DNA from: Macrostomum hystrix
Lineage: Eukaryota; Platyhelminthes; Macrostomidae
Direction: 5' to 3'
Assembly (NCBI GenBank): GCA_950097015.1
Contig: CATNEN010000024.1
Coordinates: forward strand, 124,001 to 188,000
DNA: 64,000 nt
Shown: positions 31,629 through 44,164 of the stretch, in pieces
Layout: each line of letters begins with the position of its first letter
Numbering within the stretch: position 1 is the stretch's first letter
Made by a program: the position numbers and the translations under genes
Notes under the pieces: model-generated
The model's database searches: none
What the model was told of the DNA's origin: nothing
The model's input: the letters and a program-made list of their open reading frames with translations, nothing else

Positions 31629-34360
31629 ATGGGCCAGTTCTATCGTCAGGAAGCCATTGCCTGGCTCTCCCTGCTAATCCTTGCCGTGCCCTCGTTAGGC
31701 CTCTTCTGCCTGCTGCTCTTGCACTTCCGCGGTCTGCTGAGAAGTCTGGACATCTGTCTGGCTGGCCTGATGCTGAGGAATGTGTTCTATTCGCTAGTGA
31801 CTGTGCCCCTGTTGCTCTGCATGGTGTTTGGTGGAGTCCATTGGACGGTCGGTACCTGTCGGTTGCTGGTGTTCAGCTTGCACGCGCCTCTCTTAGTTTC
31901 GCTACTCGGCACAGCGTTTTTTGCAGTGGATAGACTGTTTCTGCTGCGCAAGGAGGGCGGCCCAGTCTATAACGGATGGGTGACTAATAAAGTGAAGCCG
32001 TTGATCATTATTAGCGGCTGGTCATGCGCCGCTTTCATCACTGGTGAGAAATGTTTTAGAAAGAATTTTACTGGGGCTCTCATTAGTAGCTATTGAACAG
32101 TGGAAAGCTATAAAGGCTATAAAAATCTATTTTTAGCTTTCTGTTGGCGGATTCTAATTGGTTGCTATTTTTAGCTTTTTGTTGGCGGTTTCTAATTTGT
32201 TGCTATTTTTAGCTTTTTGTTGGCGGTTTCTAATTTGTTGCTATTTTTAGTTTTTACTGGTGGATTTTAATTAGTTTTTATTTTTAGCTAATGACTACAC
32301 TGATTCTAATTTGTGGAAACTTTGAGGGTCTATCCCGTAGCATCTATAACAATTAAGACCCGGATGAGAGATAGACATCAGAAAACAAGAGAAAAAAGTT
32401 TAATAGACACGTTTGCGATCTTTGCTAGACGTAAATTTGGAATTAAATGAAACTTTTAGCAGGAGCACAAAACTCAATCCAATATTTAGGCCTGGTGCCG
32501 ATGAATCTGTGGACTCGAGTAACGCCCGATGCTAAGAACTCTGGCCCGCGCTGCCAATTCTTACCCAGCCAGCTGGACTTCACCTATTCAATGATTGTCT
32601 GCGCCTGCAACATCGCCTCCGCAGTGATCTGCGCCGCCTGCAGCCTTGACGGCTTTTTGCACCTGCGGCGGCCTCGCCACCCAGCTCAGGAGATGGTCAC
32701 GCGCATCGTTGGCGGCAGCAAGAGCGTCGACGAAGGTTCCGACGACACCGGCGAAGAGCATCAACAAAGCCAGGCCAGCAGCTGCGTCTGTCCGCCGAGT
32801 TCGACGCCAGAAAGCACGCCTGGGAGGCCTGGCGAGTCACGGCGACTGCCAACGCTGTGGCATTCTTCTTGAACCACCTGCCAATGCTGGTGAGCTTACC
32901 TGACTTACCTGCCGAATTCTGTGATCTTTCAAGGTCTTAATTGTCCCGTCTAATGACAGTTCAATGGTATTCATAACCCCCGTTCTATGTCAGAATTCTT
33001 AAAATTAAGATTTTAAATTGATATAAAATTTTCATAAATTTTTCTGTAAGAAAGGTTTTTTTCAAATAAATCTGATTTGTCTACTTACAGTAGCGTTTGT
33101 GGAATCAGCGCAATATAAATGTGTTTATTTTGAAGCCACAACAAATCGCCTGCAATAATTTGGCCATCCTACGTTTTTTAATCTGTTTGCTGACTGTTTA
33201 GCAAGTAGAACTGAGTATATAAACTTGCCATCATCATCAACTTACAAAACTCAATCTGGTCATTAATAAATCATTTTCAGCAAAACTCGTACACTCAGCA
33301 AGGTTGCCTAAATTCACTTAGCCAGAAGACCAGAGACGGTAGCTGAATTCTGGGATAATTTTCCCAACTACAGCCCGCGTTGCATAATCGAATCGGGAAG
33401 GGGGTGGTGGGGGGGCAGAGACCTGGTGACCCGTGAAGCAAAACAAGCAATCTGAGTTTCCATGTGGCCATGTTGTCCGAAACTACCTTGTCACACTGTG
33501 TGTTGCTGGGTTGCCATGGGATTAAAGAATTTCTAGCTCATTTCACCTGCTCAATACTGAAGCATCGATCCTCAGCAATGGAATCTGATGAAGTCTCGCG
33601 TGTGTTGCCAGTGTCAACAAGCGCTAGGCCTGTGTGAAACATGCTTTTTTGCAACCAATTTTTTTCTCTAGAAAGTTTCTTTGTGCATTTTTTCCGCCGG
33701 CATATCAACCCGTTTGGCACAATGTCAACAAACACTGAATTATTCTCTTCCAATACTTTAGTCTCATTTCCTGCGTTTGCCTCTCTATCTGTGGAACGTT
33801 TTTTAGGAGTTTATCCCCCGTTTTTCCTAGCGATAATGCGGGCTGGTTTGCGACGAGACACGGGGAGGGAGATGTGACAGGGGCAGGTGATGACAGGAGA
33901 CCCTTAACAATGTTTGGACAGTTTCCGCACTTGATTTTTTTTTCTTTTTCAGAGGCTGCGGTAAGCCGAGGTCATTTATTATGATTTCTTGTAGGGCCAC
34001 CACCCGAACTAAAGCAGGGGGCCGACATTCGATCCGTTAGCCGAGTGTAAACAGCAGCCATTCGGCATTCCTCACAGCCGCATAGGCTTTGCCCGGATAC
34101 AAATAAAACACACTAACTTTCACTTTGGGGTCAACGAGGGTCAGATTGAATTTGGGTCGCAAAGCACAATCGAATGAACTCCACAGATTTTGGACTTCTC
34201 GGCTCTGGTGGTCTGGCCCGATCGCAGCGGCTCCGAGTACATCATACTGCTGTTGCTGGAGTCCATTGTGCTGCCTAATTCTCTCTGGGTGGTTGCCGTG
34301 CGGTATCGCCACGTTGTCAACAGGCGCTGTTCGAGAGGAGACAGTCGAAATGACGGTTGA
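31629..34360 (+). CDS. Rhodopsin-class (class A) G-protein-coupled receptor, 3 exons
   Basis: Exons 31629-32043, 32490-32889, 34187-34360, all GT-AG with phases 1 and 0 matching. TM1 AIAWLSLLILAVPSLGLFC; TM2 LAGLMLRNVFYSLVTVPLL; extracellular Cys in WTVGTC; TM3 ending in AVDRLFLLR (DRY-type motif); TM4 with the conserved Trp (IIISGWSCAAF); loop Cys in GPRCQF pairs with the TM3 Cys in this family; TM5 SMIVCACNIASAVICAACS; a basic third loop; TM6 ATANAVAFFLNHLPML; TM7 YIILLLLESIVLPNSLW (NPxxY replaced); a short basic tail. The middle exon changes frame once between about 32650 and 32790: TM5 is in one frame and TM6 in another. Restoring one base gives about 329 residues, small but complete. Ligand unknown. 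A 35-bp array starts about 16 bp after the stop. Confidence 0.8.
32134..32290. repeat. 39-bp repeat in receptor intron 1
   Basis: Four copies, the last degraded, of TAGCTTTTTGTTGGCGG followed by TTTCTAATTTGTTGCTATTT. A young or small array in the 446-bp intron. Confidence 0.85.
32890..34186. other. Receptor intron 2, single-copy
   Basis: 1.3-kb intron between the TM6 exon (GTGAGC) and the TM7 exon (ccacag). No array or additional exon identified. Confidence 0.55.
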
Positions 34361-34376
34361 GTACTGCTCAAATATG

Positions 34377-35998
34377 ACCGATTCTATCAGCCCTCTGATG
34401 GATTTGAGAGGCCGATTCTATCAGTCCTCTGATGCGATTTGAGAGGCCGATTCTATCAGTTCTCTGATGGATTTGAGAGGCCGATTCTATCAGTTCTCTG
34501 ATGGGATTTGAGAGACCGATTCTATCAGTCCTCTGATGGGATTTGAGAGGCCGATTCTATCAGTTCTCTGATGGATTTGAGAGGCCGATTCTATCAGTTC
34601 TCTGATGGGATTTGAGAGGCCGATTCTATCAGTTCTCTGATGGGATTTGAGAGGCCGATTCTATCAGTTCTCTGATGGGATTTGAGAGGCCGATTCTATC
34701 AGTCCTCTGATGGATTTGAGAGGCCGATTCTATCAGTCCTCTGATGGGATTTGAGAGGCCGATTCTATCAGTTTCTCTGATGGGATTTGAGAGGCCGATT
34801 CTATCAGTCCTCTGATGGGATTTGAGAGGCCGATTCTATCAGTCCTCTGATGGGATTTGAGAGGCCGATTCTATCAGTCCTCTGATGGGATTTGAGAGGC
34901 CGATTCTATCAGTCCTCTGATGGGATTTGAGAGGCCGATTCTATCAGTCCTCTAATGGGATTTGAGAGGCCGATTCTATCAGTCCTCTGATGGGATTTGA
35001 GAGGCCGATTCTATCAGTCCTCTGATGGAATTTGAGAGGCCGATTCTAACAGTCCTCTGATGGATTTGAGAGGCCGATTCTATCAGTCCTCTGATGGGAT
35101 TTGAGAGGCCGATTCAATCAGTCCTCTGATGGGATTTGAGAGACCGATTCTATCAGTCCTCTGATGGGATTTGAGAGACCGATTCTATCCGTCCTCTGAT
35201 GGGATTTGAGAGACCGATTCTATCAGTCCTCTGATGGGATTTGAGAGGCCGATTCTATCAGTCCTCTGATTGGGATTTGAGAGACCGATTCTATCAGTCC
35301 TCTGATGGGATTTTAGAGACCGATTCTATCAGTCCTCTGATGGGATTTGAGAGACCGATTCTAACAGTCCTCTAATGGGATTTGAGAGGCCGATTCTAAC
35401 AGTCCTCTAATGGGATTTGAGAGACCGATTCTAACAGTCCTCTAATGGGATTTGACAGACCGATTCTATCAGTCCTCTGATGGGATTTGAGAGGCCGATT
35501 CTATCAGTCCTCTGATGGGATTTGAGAGACCGATTCTATCAGTCCTCTGATGGGATTTTAGAGACCGATTCTATCAGTCCTCTGATGGGATTTGAGAGTC
35601 CGATTCTAACAGTCCTCTAATGGGATTTGAGAGACCGATTCTAACAGTCCTCTAATGGGATTTGAGAGACCGATTCTAACAGTCCTCTAATGGGATTTGA
35701 GAGACCGATTCTATCAGTCCTCTGATGGGATTTGAGAGGCCGATTCTATCAGTCCTCTGATGGGATTTGAGAGGCCGATTCTATCAGTCCTCTGATTGGA
35801 TTTTAGAGACCGATTCTATCAGTCCTCTAATGGGATTTGAGAGGCCGATTCTAACAGTCCTCTAATGGGATTTGAGAGACCGATTCTATCAGTCCTCTGA
35901 TGGGATTTGAGAGACCGATTCTAACAGTCCTCTAATGGGATTTGAGAGACCGATTCTAACAGTCCTCGGATGGGATTTGAGAGGCCAATTCTAACGTC
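34377..35998. repeat. 35-bp minisatellite 3' of the receptor gene
   Basis: About 46 copies of a 35-bp unit: GATGGGATTTGAGAGGCCGA, then TTCTATCAG and TCCTCT. The left part is dominated by 'gaggcc / tatcag' and the right part by 'gagacc / taacag / ctaatgg' variants, so variants are regionally ordered. Any 3' UTR of the receptor would run through it. Confidence 0.95.
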
Positions 35999-36485
35999 GG
36001 TTGATGAGATTTTTCATGCCTAGGATAAAAAGTTAAGCTTAGTTGTGACAGACTTACTTAGGAAGTCTATTTCATTTCCTTCCTGTTTCGTCAAGCAGTA
36101 ATTTTCACGCGACTCAAAATTTTCCATTCCATCATCTCCCGCTACATCAAACGAATTTTCTAAGTTGCAAGGGTAACTTAATTAGGCAAATTCATGGATA
36201 GGATCTCACCGAGGTTTATGCCTAGAAGCATAAGATAAACAAATATTAGCCGCAATCAGATAATTGCACCTGCTATTAGGAGACTGTCTCGCGGCCAATC
36301 AAGCATGTTTAGACTAGCAGCTTTTAAAAGCAAAAAAACTGCAAACTCGTATAGCAACAAGCTCACCGAGTCATGACCTCACGGAGGCTTGACCTCCTCG
36401 TGTTCCAGATTTTGTTAATCTTGTTCTACATTCGCGCGAGAGGTGCCAGAGGGACTTGTAATTCATCAGGAAAGATGAAAATATG
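35999..36485. other. Single-copy spacer
   Basis: No exon or element recognised. It could hold upstream exons of the gene at 36.9 kb, but I could not find one in phase. Confidence 0.5.
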
Positions 36486-36499
36486 AAAATATCATCCAA

Positions 36500-36825
36500 T
36501 GCATCACAGAAACATTCTCTGAATCACAGAATCATTCAAAGCATCACAGAATCATTCAAAGCATCACAGAATCACTCAAAGCATCAAAGAATCACCCAAA
36601 GCATCACAGAATCATTCAAAGCATCACAGAATCACTCAAAGCATCACAGAATCACTCAAAGCATCACAGAATCATTCAAAGCATCACAGAATCACCCAAA
36701 GCATCACAGAATCATTCAAAGCATCACAGAATCACTCAAAGCATCACAGAATCATTCAAAGCATCACAGAATCACTCAAAGCATCACAGAATCACTCAAA
36801 GCATCACAGAATCATTCACAATATG
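36500..36825. repeat. 20-bp minisatellite
   Basis: About 16 copies of CATCACAGAATCATTCAAAG with T/C change at 'catt/cact'. It ends about 60 bp before the acceptor of the next exon, so it probably sits in an intron. Confidence 0.94.
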
Positions 36826-36885
36826 CGCTAGGTTTAGCATCCTGGACCCCGGAAAGCATTCACAGCAGCTCTCTCACTCCCCGCA

Positions 36886-37899
36886 GATTTGTACTGCGCA
36901 ATGCAGCAGTTCCAGAAGCGGTGCACCCTAATGGGGTCAGTTTATCGCGGCCAGCGCTCGGTCTCCTCGGCTGCGGCTTCCACGGCAAACTCTGCTGCGT
37001 CAGCGGCTGCCAGATCTGCTGGCTCGCAAATTCAACAGAAGCTTCACCGAGCTCGCGCTGTGACAGCCGCTTCCAATCCCGTGTTCACAATGAACCCAGG
37101 TCGACCATTGTCGCTCAACATCAAAGAAGCCGCCCCATCCGTTGCCACCACGTCGAACAATGGCGATGCCGACGATTGCGCCGACACGGTCGCGGACGCC
37201 TACGACGCCAACCTGGAGACATCCGTCAGCGCCTGGAAGCCAGTCAGCGTCGGCGAGATCGTCCGAGCCCGCGTGCCGCCATCCCCTGGCCACCCCTGCC
37301 CGAGGACATCGACGTCGCCAATGGCGCGGATCCTTGGTCGACGACAAGCACAGACTTGGTGCAGCAGTTCGAGGACAGCTTCTTCATCGACGCCGTGATT
37401 GTCAGCTCGAGGAGCGAACCGGCCGGCTGGGCCGGCGGCGCCGGAGGTCGACAGCTCGGCCGCACGAGCCCGTCCGCCGGCGCCGCTAGGCCTAAGCGAC
37501 GATGTCGTCGGGAGCATCGACGATCGTGTAGAGCAAGACATCGACGGAGACTTCTATCTGAGCCCGGCGGAGATTCAGCAGATTGTCGCTCAGCGACGTC
37601 AGCTTCAGCTCGAAGAAGATCGCCGTATCGAAGCGATGAATTCGACCAGCCAGAGCAGCACGGAGCTCCGCGGTGACTGGCCAGGCGAAGACGACGCCGA
37701 AGGACCCGGGACTGTGACCGAAGGGCAGCTGAATGAGGCTTTCTTTTTCGGCGACGGAAATTTTGAGGACTTCGAACTGGCGGAAACGCCCGTGTCCGCT
37801 GTGCTGCCAGTCGATGAAGCGACGGAGCCGATGGACTCAACTAGGAGGAGCCTGAACCAGAAAAACAACTTCACTCAGGAGTTCGACGTGTTCCTGTGA
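36886..37899 (+). CDS. Unrecognised acidic protein, 3'-terminal exon(s), two apparent frame changes
   Basis: A strong acceptor (ctctctcactccccgcag) at 36885 precedes an open GC-rich region. Frame 1 reads QQFQKRCTLMGSVYRGQ, an Ala/Ser-rich run, SQIQQKLHRARAV, NPGRPLSLNIKEAAP and KPVSVGEIVRARVPP. Coding quality then moves to a second frame, PWPPLPEDIDVANGADPW and LVQQFEDSFFIDAVIV. From about 37430 it returns to frame 1: PLGLSDDVVGSIDDRVEQD, IDGDFYLSPAEIQQIVAQRR, NEAFFFGDGNFEDFELAE, ending QEFDVFL. The two shifts cancel, which suggests two compensating indels; a small intron over 37.27-37.44 kb is the alternative. I recognise no family. Upstream exons are missing, so the N-terminus is unknown. 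Confidence 0.6.
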
Positions 37900-38698
37900 T
37901 CCCCATCCCAAAAATCCCGATCCAAAAATCCCGATCCAAAAATCCCGATCCAAAGAATCCCGATCCAAAGAATCCCCATCCCAAGGATCCCCATCCCAAG
38001 GATCCCCATTCCAAGGATCCCCATCCCAAAAATCACGATCCGAAGAATCCCCATCCCAAGGATCCCCATCCCAAGGATCCCAATCCCAAGGATCCCCATC
38101 CAAGGATCGCCATTCCAAGGATCTCCATCCCAAGGATCCCCATCCCAAGGATCCCCATCCCAAGGATCTCCATATCAAGGATCCCCATCCCAAGGATCTC
38201 CATCCCAAGGATCTCCATCCCAAGGATCTCTATCCCAAGGATCCCCATCCCCAAGGATCCCCATCCCCAAGGATCCCCATCCCCAAGGATCCCCATCCCA
38301 AGGATCCCCATCCCAAAGATCCCCATCCCAAGGATCCCCATCCCAAGGATCCCCATCGCAAGGATCCCCATCGCAAGGATCCCCATCCCAAGGATCCCCA
38401 TCCCAAGGATCCCCATCCCAAGGATCCCCATCGCAAGGATCCCCATCGCAAGGATCCCCATCCCAAAGATCCCCATCCCAAGGATCCCCATCCCAAGGAT
38501 CCCCCATCGCAAGGATCCCCATCGCCAAGGATCCCCATCCAAGGATCCCCATCCCAAGGATCCCCATCCAAGGAATCCCCATCCCCAAGGATCCCCATCC
38601 CAAGGATCCCCATCCCAAGGATCCCCATCCCAAGGATCCCCATCCCAAAAATCCCCATCCCAAGGATCCCCATCCCAAGGATCCCCATCCCGAGGTCA
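37899..38698. repeat. 15-bp minisatellite starting at a stop codon
   Basis: About 53 copies of CCCAAGGATCCCCAT; the left end has a C-rich AAAAATCCCGAT variant. Nearly every unit has a GGATCC site. The first copy begins with the A of the TGA stop of the preceding gene. The long plus and minus frames (up to 302 codons) are repeat artefacts. Confidence 0.95.
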
Positions 38699-39125
38699 TT
38701 GCAGCTGTCCATTATCCAGTATGTACAGAAAATATCATGACCTTTTTTGCCTAAATACTCAGCCGCTTGACGCCTTCCGACAATTATTTAATCATGCCGC
38801 TTAACAGTACGGTGCCAGAATGCATGCCTCAGGTATGATTTGAAAATCAACATTTTTTGTCTGACTTGTAAACGAGATTCCACCGCTGCTGCGTGATTTT
38901 CAATTGGCACAATTAATATATTATTTATCACATGGGGCTAATTTTCCTACCTTAAATAATTTATCCTTTATTTAAAATTTTGAAATCTCTGTGAGGCAAT
39001 GTTCACTTTCACTGTGACTTGGAGGTTGACTCTCATGAATAACCCCCGATTATATGTAGGTTCAGAATTGCTAAACTCGTGTTTTGATTTTGTGAAATAG
39101 CTCGTGATAGAAGTCTATCCATAGT
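38699..39125. other. Single-copy spacer
   Basis: No feature recognised between the 15-bp and 12-bp arrays. Confidence 0.55.
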
Positions 39126-39129
39126 TTCT

Positions 39130-42100
39130 GGCTGGGATTCCTGCTGCGCTTCTAGCTGCGATTCTAGCTACGATTCTAGCTGCGATTCTAGCTACGATTC
39201 TAGCTGCGATTCTAGCTGTGATTCTAGCTGCGATTCTAGCTACGATTCTAGCTGGGATTCTAGCTGCGATTCTAGCTACGATTCTAGCTGCGATTCTAGC
39301 TGCGATTCTAGCTGCGATTCTAGCTGCGATTCCAGCTACGATTCTAGCTGCGATTCTAGCTACGATTCTAGCTGCGATTTTAGCTACGATTCCAGCTACG
39401 ACTCCAGCTACGATTCCTGGTACGATTCCTTCCGTGAATCAAGCTAAATCTCAGATACGATTCTAGCTACGATTCTAGCTGCGATTTTAGCTACGATTCC
39501 AGCTACGATTCCAGCTACGATTCCTGGTACGATTCCTTCCGTGCATCAAGCTACATCCGAGCTACGATTCTAGCTACGATTCTAGCTACGATTCTAGCTA
39601 CGATTCCAGTTACGATTCCAGGTACGATTCCAGGTACGATTCCAGCTACGATTCCAGCTACGATTCCAGCTACGATTCCAGCTACGATTCCTGGTACGAT
39701 TCCTTCCGTGCATCAAGCTGCATCCGAGCTACGATTCTAGCTACGATTCGAGCTGCGATTCTAGCTGCGATTCTAGCCGCGATTCTAGCTACGATTCTAG
39801 CTGCGATAATAGCTACGATTCTAGCTGCGATTCCAGCTACGATTCTAGCTGCGATTCTAGCTACGATTCTAGCTGCCGATTTTAGCTACGATTCCAGCTT
39901 TGACTCCAGCTACGATTCCTGGTTACGATTCCTTCCGTGAATCAAGCCTACATCTTAGATACGATTCTAGCTAAGATTTCTAGCTGCGATTTTAGCTACG
40001 ATTCCAGCTACGATTCCAGCTACGATTCCTGGTCGATTCCTTCCGTGCATCAAGCTACATCCGAGCTACGATTCTAGCTACGATTCTAGCTTACGATTCT
40101 AGCTACGATTCCAGTTACGATTCCAGGTACGATTCCAGCTACGATTCCAGCTACGATTCCAGCTACGATTCCAGTTACGATTCCAGGTACGATTCCAGTT
40201 ACGATTCCAGCTACGATTCCAGCTACGATTCCAGCTACGATTCCTGGTATGATTCCTTCCGTGCATCAAGCTACATCCGAGCTACGATTCTAGCTACGAT
40301 TCTAGCTACGATTTCCCAGCTACGATTCCAGCTACGATTCCAGCTACGATTCCTGGTACGATTCCTTTCCGTGCATCAAGCTACATCCGAGCTACGATTC
40401 TAGCTGCGATTCTAGCTGCGATTCTAGCTGCGATTCTAGCTACGATTCTAGCTGCGATAATAGCTACGATTCTAGCTGCGATTCCAGCTACGATTCTAGC
40501 TGCGATTCTAGCTACGATTCTAGCTGCGATTTTAGCTACGATTCCAGCTTTGACTCCAGCTACGATTCCTGGTACGATTCCTTCCGTGAATCAAGCTACA
40601 TCTCAGATACGATTCTAGCTACGATTCTAGCTGCGATTTTAGCTACGATTCCAGCTACGACTCCAGCTACGATTCCTGTGTACGATTCCTTTCCGTGAAT
40701 CAAGCTAAATCTCAGATACGATTCTAGCTACGATTCTAGCTGCGATTTTAGCTTACGATTCCAGCTACGATTCCAGCTTACGATTCCTGGTACGATTCCT
40801 TCCGTGCATCAAGCTACATCCGAGCTACGATTCTAGCTACGATTCTAGCTACGATTCTAGCTACGATTCCAGTTACGATTCCAGGTACGAATTCCAGGTA
40901 CGATTCCAGCTACGATTCCAGCTACGATTCCAGCTACGATTCCAGCTTACGATTCCTGGTACGATTCCTTCCGTGCATCAAGCTACATCCGAGCTACGAT
41001 TCTAGCTACGATTCTAGCTACGATTCCAGCTACGATTCCAGCTACGATTTCTGGTAAGATTCCTTCCGTGCATCAAGCTACATCCCAGCTACGATACTAG
41101 CTATGATTCCAGCTACGATTCCAGCTACGATTCCAGCTACGATTCCTGGTACGATTCCTTCCGTGCATCAAGCTGCATCCGAGCTACGATTCTAGCTACG
41201 ATTCTAGCTGCGATTCTAGCTGCGATTTTAGCTACGATTCCAGCTACGATTCCAGCTACGATTCCTGGTACGATTCCTTCCGTGCATCAAGCTACATCCG
41301 AGCTACGATTCTAGCTACGATTCTAGCTACGATTCTAGCTACGATTCCAGTTACGATTCCAGGTACGATTCCAGGTACGATTCCAGCTACGATTCCAGCT
41401 ACGATTCCAGCTACGATTCCAGCTACGATTCCTGGTACGATTCCTTCCGTGCATCAAGCTACATCCGAGCTACGATTCTAGCTACGATTCTAGCTACGAT
41501 TCCAGCTACGATTCCAGCTACGATTTCTGGTAAGATTCCTTCCGTGCATCAAGCTACATTCCAAGCTACGATACTAGCTATGATTCCAGCTACGATTCCA
41601 GCTACGATTCCAGCTACGATTCCCTGGTACGATTCCTTCCGTGCCATCAAGCTGCATCCGAGCTACGATTCTAGCTACGATTCTAGCTGCGATTCTAGCT
41701 GCGATTCTAGCTGCGATTCTAGCCGCGATTCTAGCTACGATTCTAGCTGCGATAATAGCTACGATTCTAGCTGCGATTCCAGCTACGATTCCAGCTACGA
41801 TTCCTGGTACGATTCCTTCCGTGCATCAAGCTGCATCCGAGCTACGATTCTAGCTACGATTCTAGCTACGATTCTAGCTACGATTCCAGTTACGATTCCA
41901 GGTACGATTCCAGGTACGATTCCAGCTACGATTCCAGCTACGATTCCAGTTACGATTCCAGGTACGATTCCAGGTACGATTCCAGCTACGATTCCAGCTA
42001 CGATTCCAGCTACGATTCCTGGTACGATTCCTTCCGTGCATCAAGCTACATCCGAGCTACGATTTTAGCTACGATTCTAGCTACGATTCCAGCTACGATT

Positions 42101-43640
42101 CCAGCTACGATTCCAGCTACGATTCCTGTACGATTCCTTCCGTGCATCAAGCTACATCCGAGCTACGATTCTAGCTACGATTCTAGCTACGATTCCAGCT
42201 ACGATTCCAGCTACGATTCCAGCTACGATTCCTGGTACGATTCCTGGTACGATTCCTTCCGTGAATCAAGCTACATCTCAGATACGATTCTAGCTACGAT
42301 TCCAGCTACGATTCCAGCTACGATTCAAGCTACGATTCCTGGTACGATTCCTTCCGTGAATCAAGCTACATCCCAGCTACGATTCTAGCTACGATTCTAG
42401 CTATGACTCCAGCTACGATTCCAGCTACGATTCCTGGTACGATTCCTTCCGTGAATCAAGCTACATCCCAGCTACGATTCTAGCTACGATTCTAGCTATG
42501 ATTCCAGCTACGATTCCAGCTACGATTTCTGGTAAGATTCCTTCCGTGCTTCTAGCTAAAACCCAGCTACGATTCTAGCTGCGATTCTAGCTGCGATTCT
42601 AGCTACGATTCCAGCTACGATTCCAGCTACGATTCCTGGTACGATTCCTTCCATGCATCAAGCTACATCCCAGCTACGATTCTAGCTGCGATTCTAGCTA
42701 CGATTCCAGCTACGATTTCTGGTACGATTCTTCCGTGCTTCTAGCTACAACCCAGCTACGATTCTAGCTGCGATTCTAGCTACGATTCCAGCTACGATTT
42801 CTGGTACGATTCTTCCGTGCTTCTAGCTACAACCCAGCTACGATTCTAGCTGCGATTCTAACTGCGATTCTAGCTGCGATTCTAGCTGCGATTCTAGCTA
42901 CGATTCCAGCTACGATTCCAGCTACGATTTCTGGTACGATTCTTCCGTGCTTCTAGCTACAACCCAGCTACGATTTCAGCTGCGATTCTAGCTTCAACCC
43001 AGCTACGATTCTAGCTGCGATTCTAGCTGCGATTCTAGCTGCGATTCTAGCTACGATTCTAGCTGCGATTCTAGCTACGATTCTAGCTGCGATTCCAGCT
43101 ACGATTTCAGCTACGATTCCTTCCATACATCAAGCTACATCGCAGCTGCGATTCTAGCTATGATTCTGGCTATGATTCCAGCTGCGATTTCTGGTACGAT
43201 TCCTTCCGTGCTTCTAGCTACAACCCAGCTACGATTCTAGCTGCGATTCTAGCTGCGATTCTAGCTACGATTCTAGCTGCGATTCTTGCTACGATTCCAG
43301 CTACGATTTCTGATACGATTCCTTCCGTGCTTCTAGCTACAACCCATCTACGATTCCAGCTACGATTTCTGCGTACGATTCCTTCCGTGGCTTCTAGCTA
43401 CAACCCAGCTACGATTGTAGCTACGATTCTAGCTGCGATTCTAGCTACGATTCTAGCTGCGATTCTTGCTACGATTCCAGCTACGATTCTGATACGATTC
43501 CTTCCGTGCTTCTAGCTACAACCCATCTACGATTCCAGCTACGATTTCTGGTACGATTCCTTCCGTGCTTCTAGCTACAACCCAGCTACGATTGTAGCTA
43601 CGATTCTAGCAACTATTCTAGCTACGAATCCTGGTGCGAT
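39130..43640. repeat. 12-bp minisatellite, 4.5 kb, with an interspersed longer module
   Basis: Hundreds of copies of GATTCTAGCTAC and GATTCCAGCTAC (AGCT in almost every copy), broken at intervals of about 100-200 bp by a recurring module, CCTGGTACGATTCCTTCCGT then gcatcaagctacatccgag. Right-hand modules change to 'gcttctagctacaaccc'. Stretches at about 39.9-41.0 kb carry scattered one-base insertions (gcttacgatt, ggttacgatt) absent elsewhere. Confidence 0.95.
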
Positions 43641-44160
43641 TCCTTCCGTGATTTGTGCTAAAACCCAGCTTCGATTCTAGCTACGATTCCAGCCTGATTT
43701 CAGCAACAATTTTCGGATAAAACGACAATTATTTCTCCGCTTCTAGCTAGGACTTAAGAGTTTGGGGACTGACTCATCGCACCTTGTTGAATCATGACTA
43801 AAAACCATTAGCTAGCTGGTAAGCTCACATTACTGCGCCGACAAAGGTACGAAAAGTCTTACAGATCTGTTGTAAGACCTATCGATCACCTTGTTGATAT
43901 TGATCTGAGCACACACACACACCGGAAGATGAGACGGCACGTGACTAAAAGGAATGTAGCTCGTATCTTTCAGTAGTAAATTTTATCACAAAAGCGCAAT
44001 CAGTTTTTTTGCTTGGCTTTTTGAGTAGATCATTGTGCTGGAGTTACACAGAGTTCAATAGCCGAATTGTAAGTTGTGAGTTATGTGAACTGTGAATTTT
44101 TTTATTGTGAATTGTGCGAACGGTGAATTGTATGGATGATGAATTCTGTGAATGGTGAAT
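43641..44160. other. Decaying edge of the 12-bp array, then a single-copy spacer
   Basis: Array remnants to about 43750, then single-copy sequence with a short CA run near 43910. No gene seen. Confidence 0.5.
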
Positions 44161-44164
44161 TGTG

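Noticed and set aside
37896-38804. 302-codon plus frame and similar minus frames
   Set aside because: Translation of a 15-bp repeat. It begins after the stop codon of the real gene.
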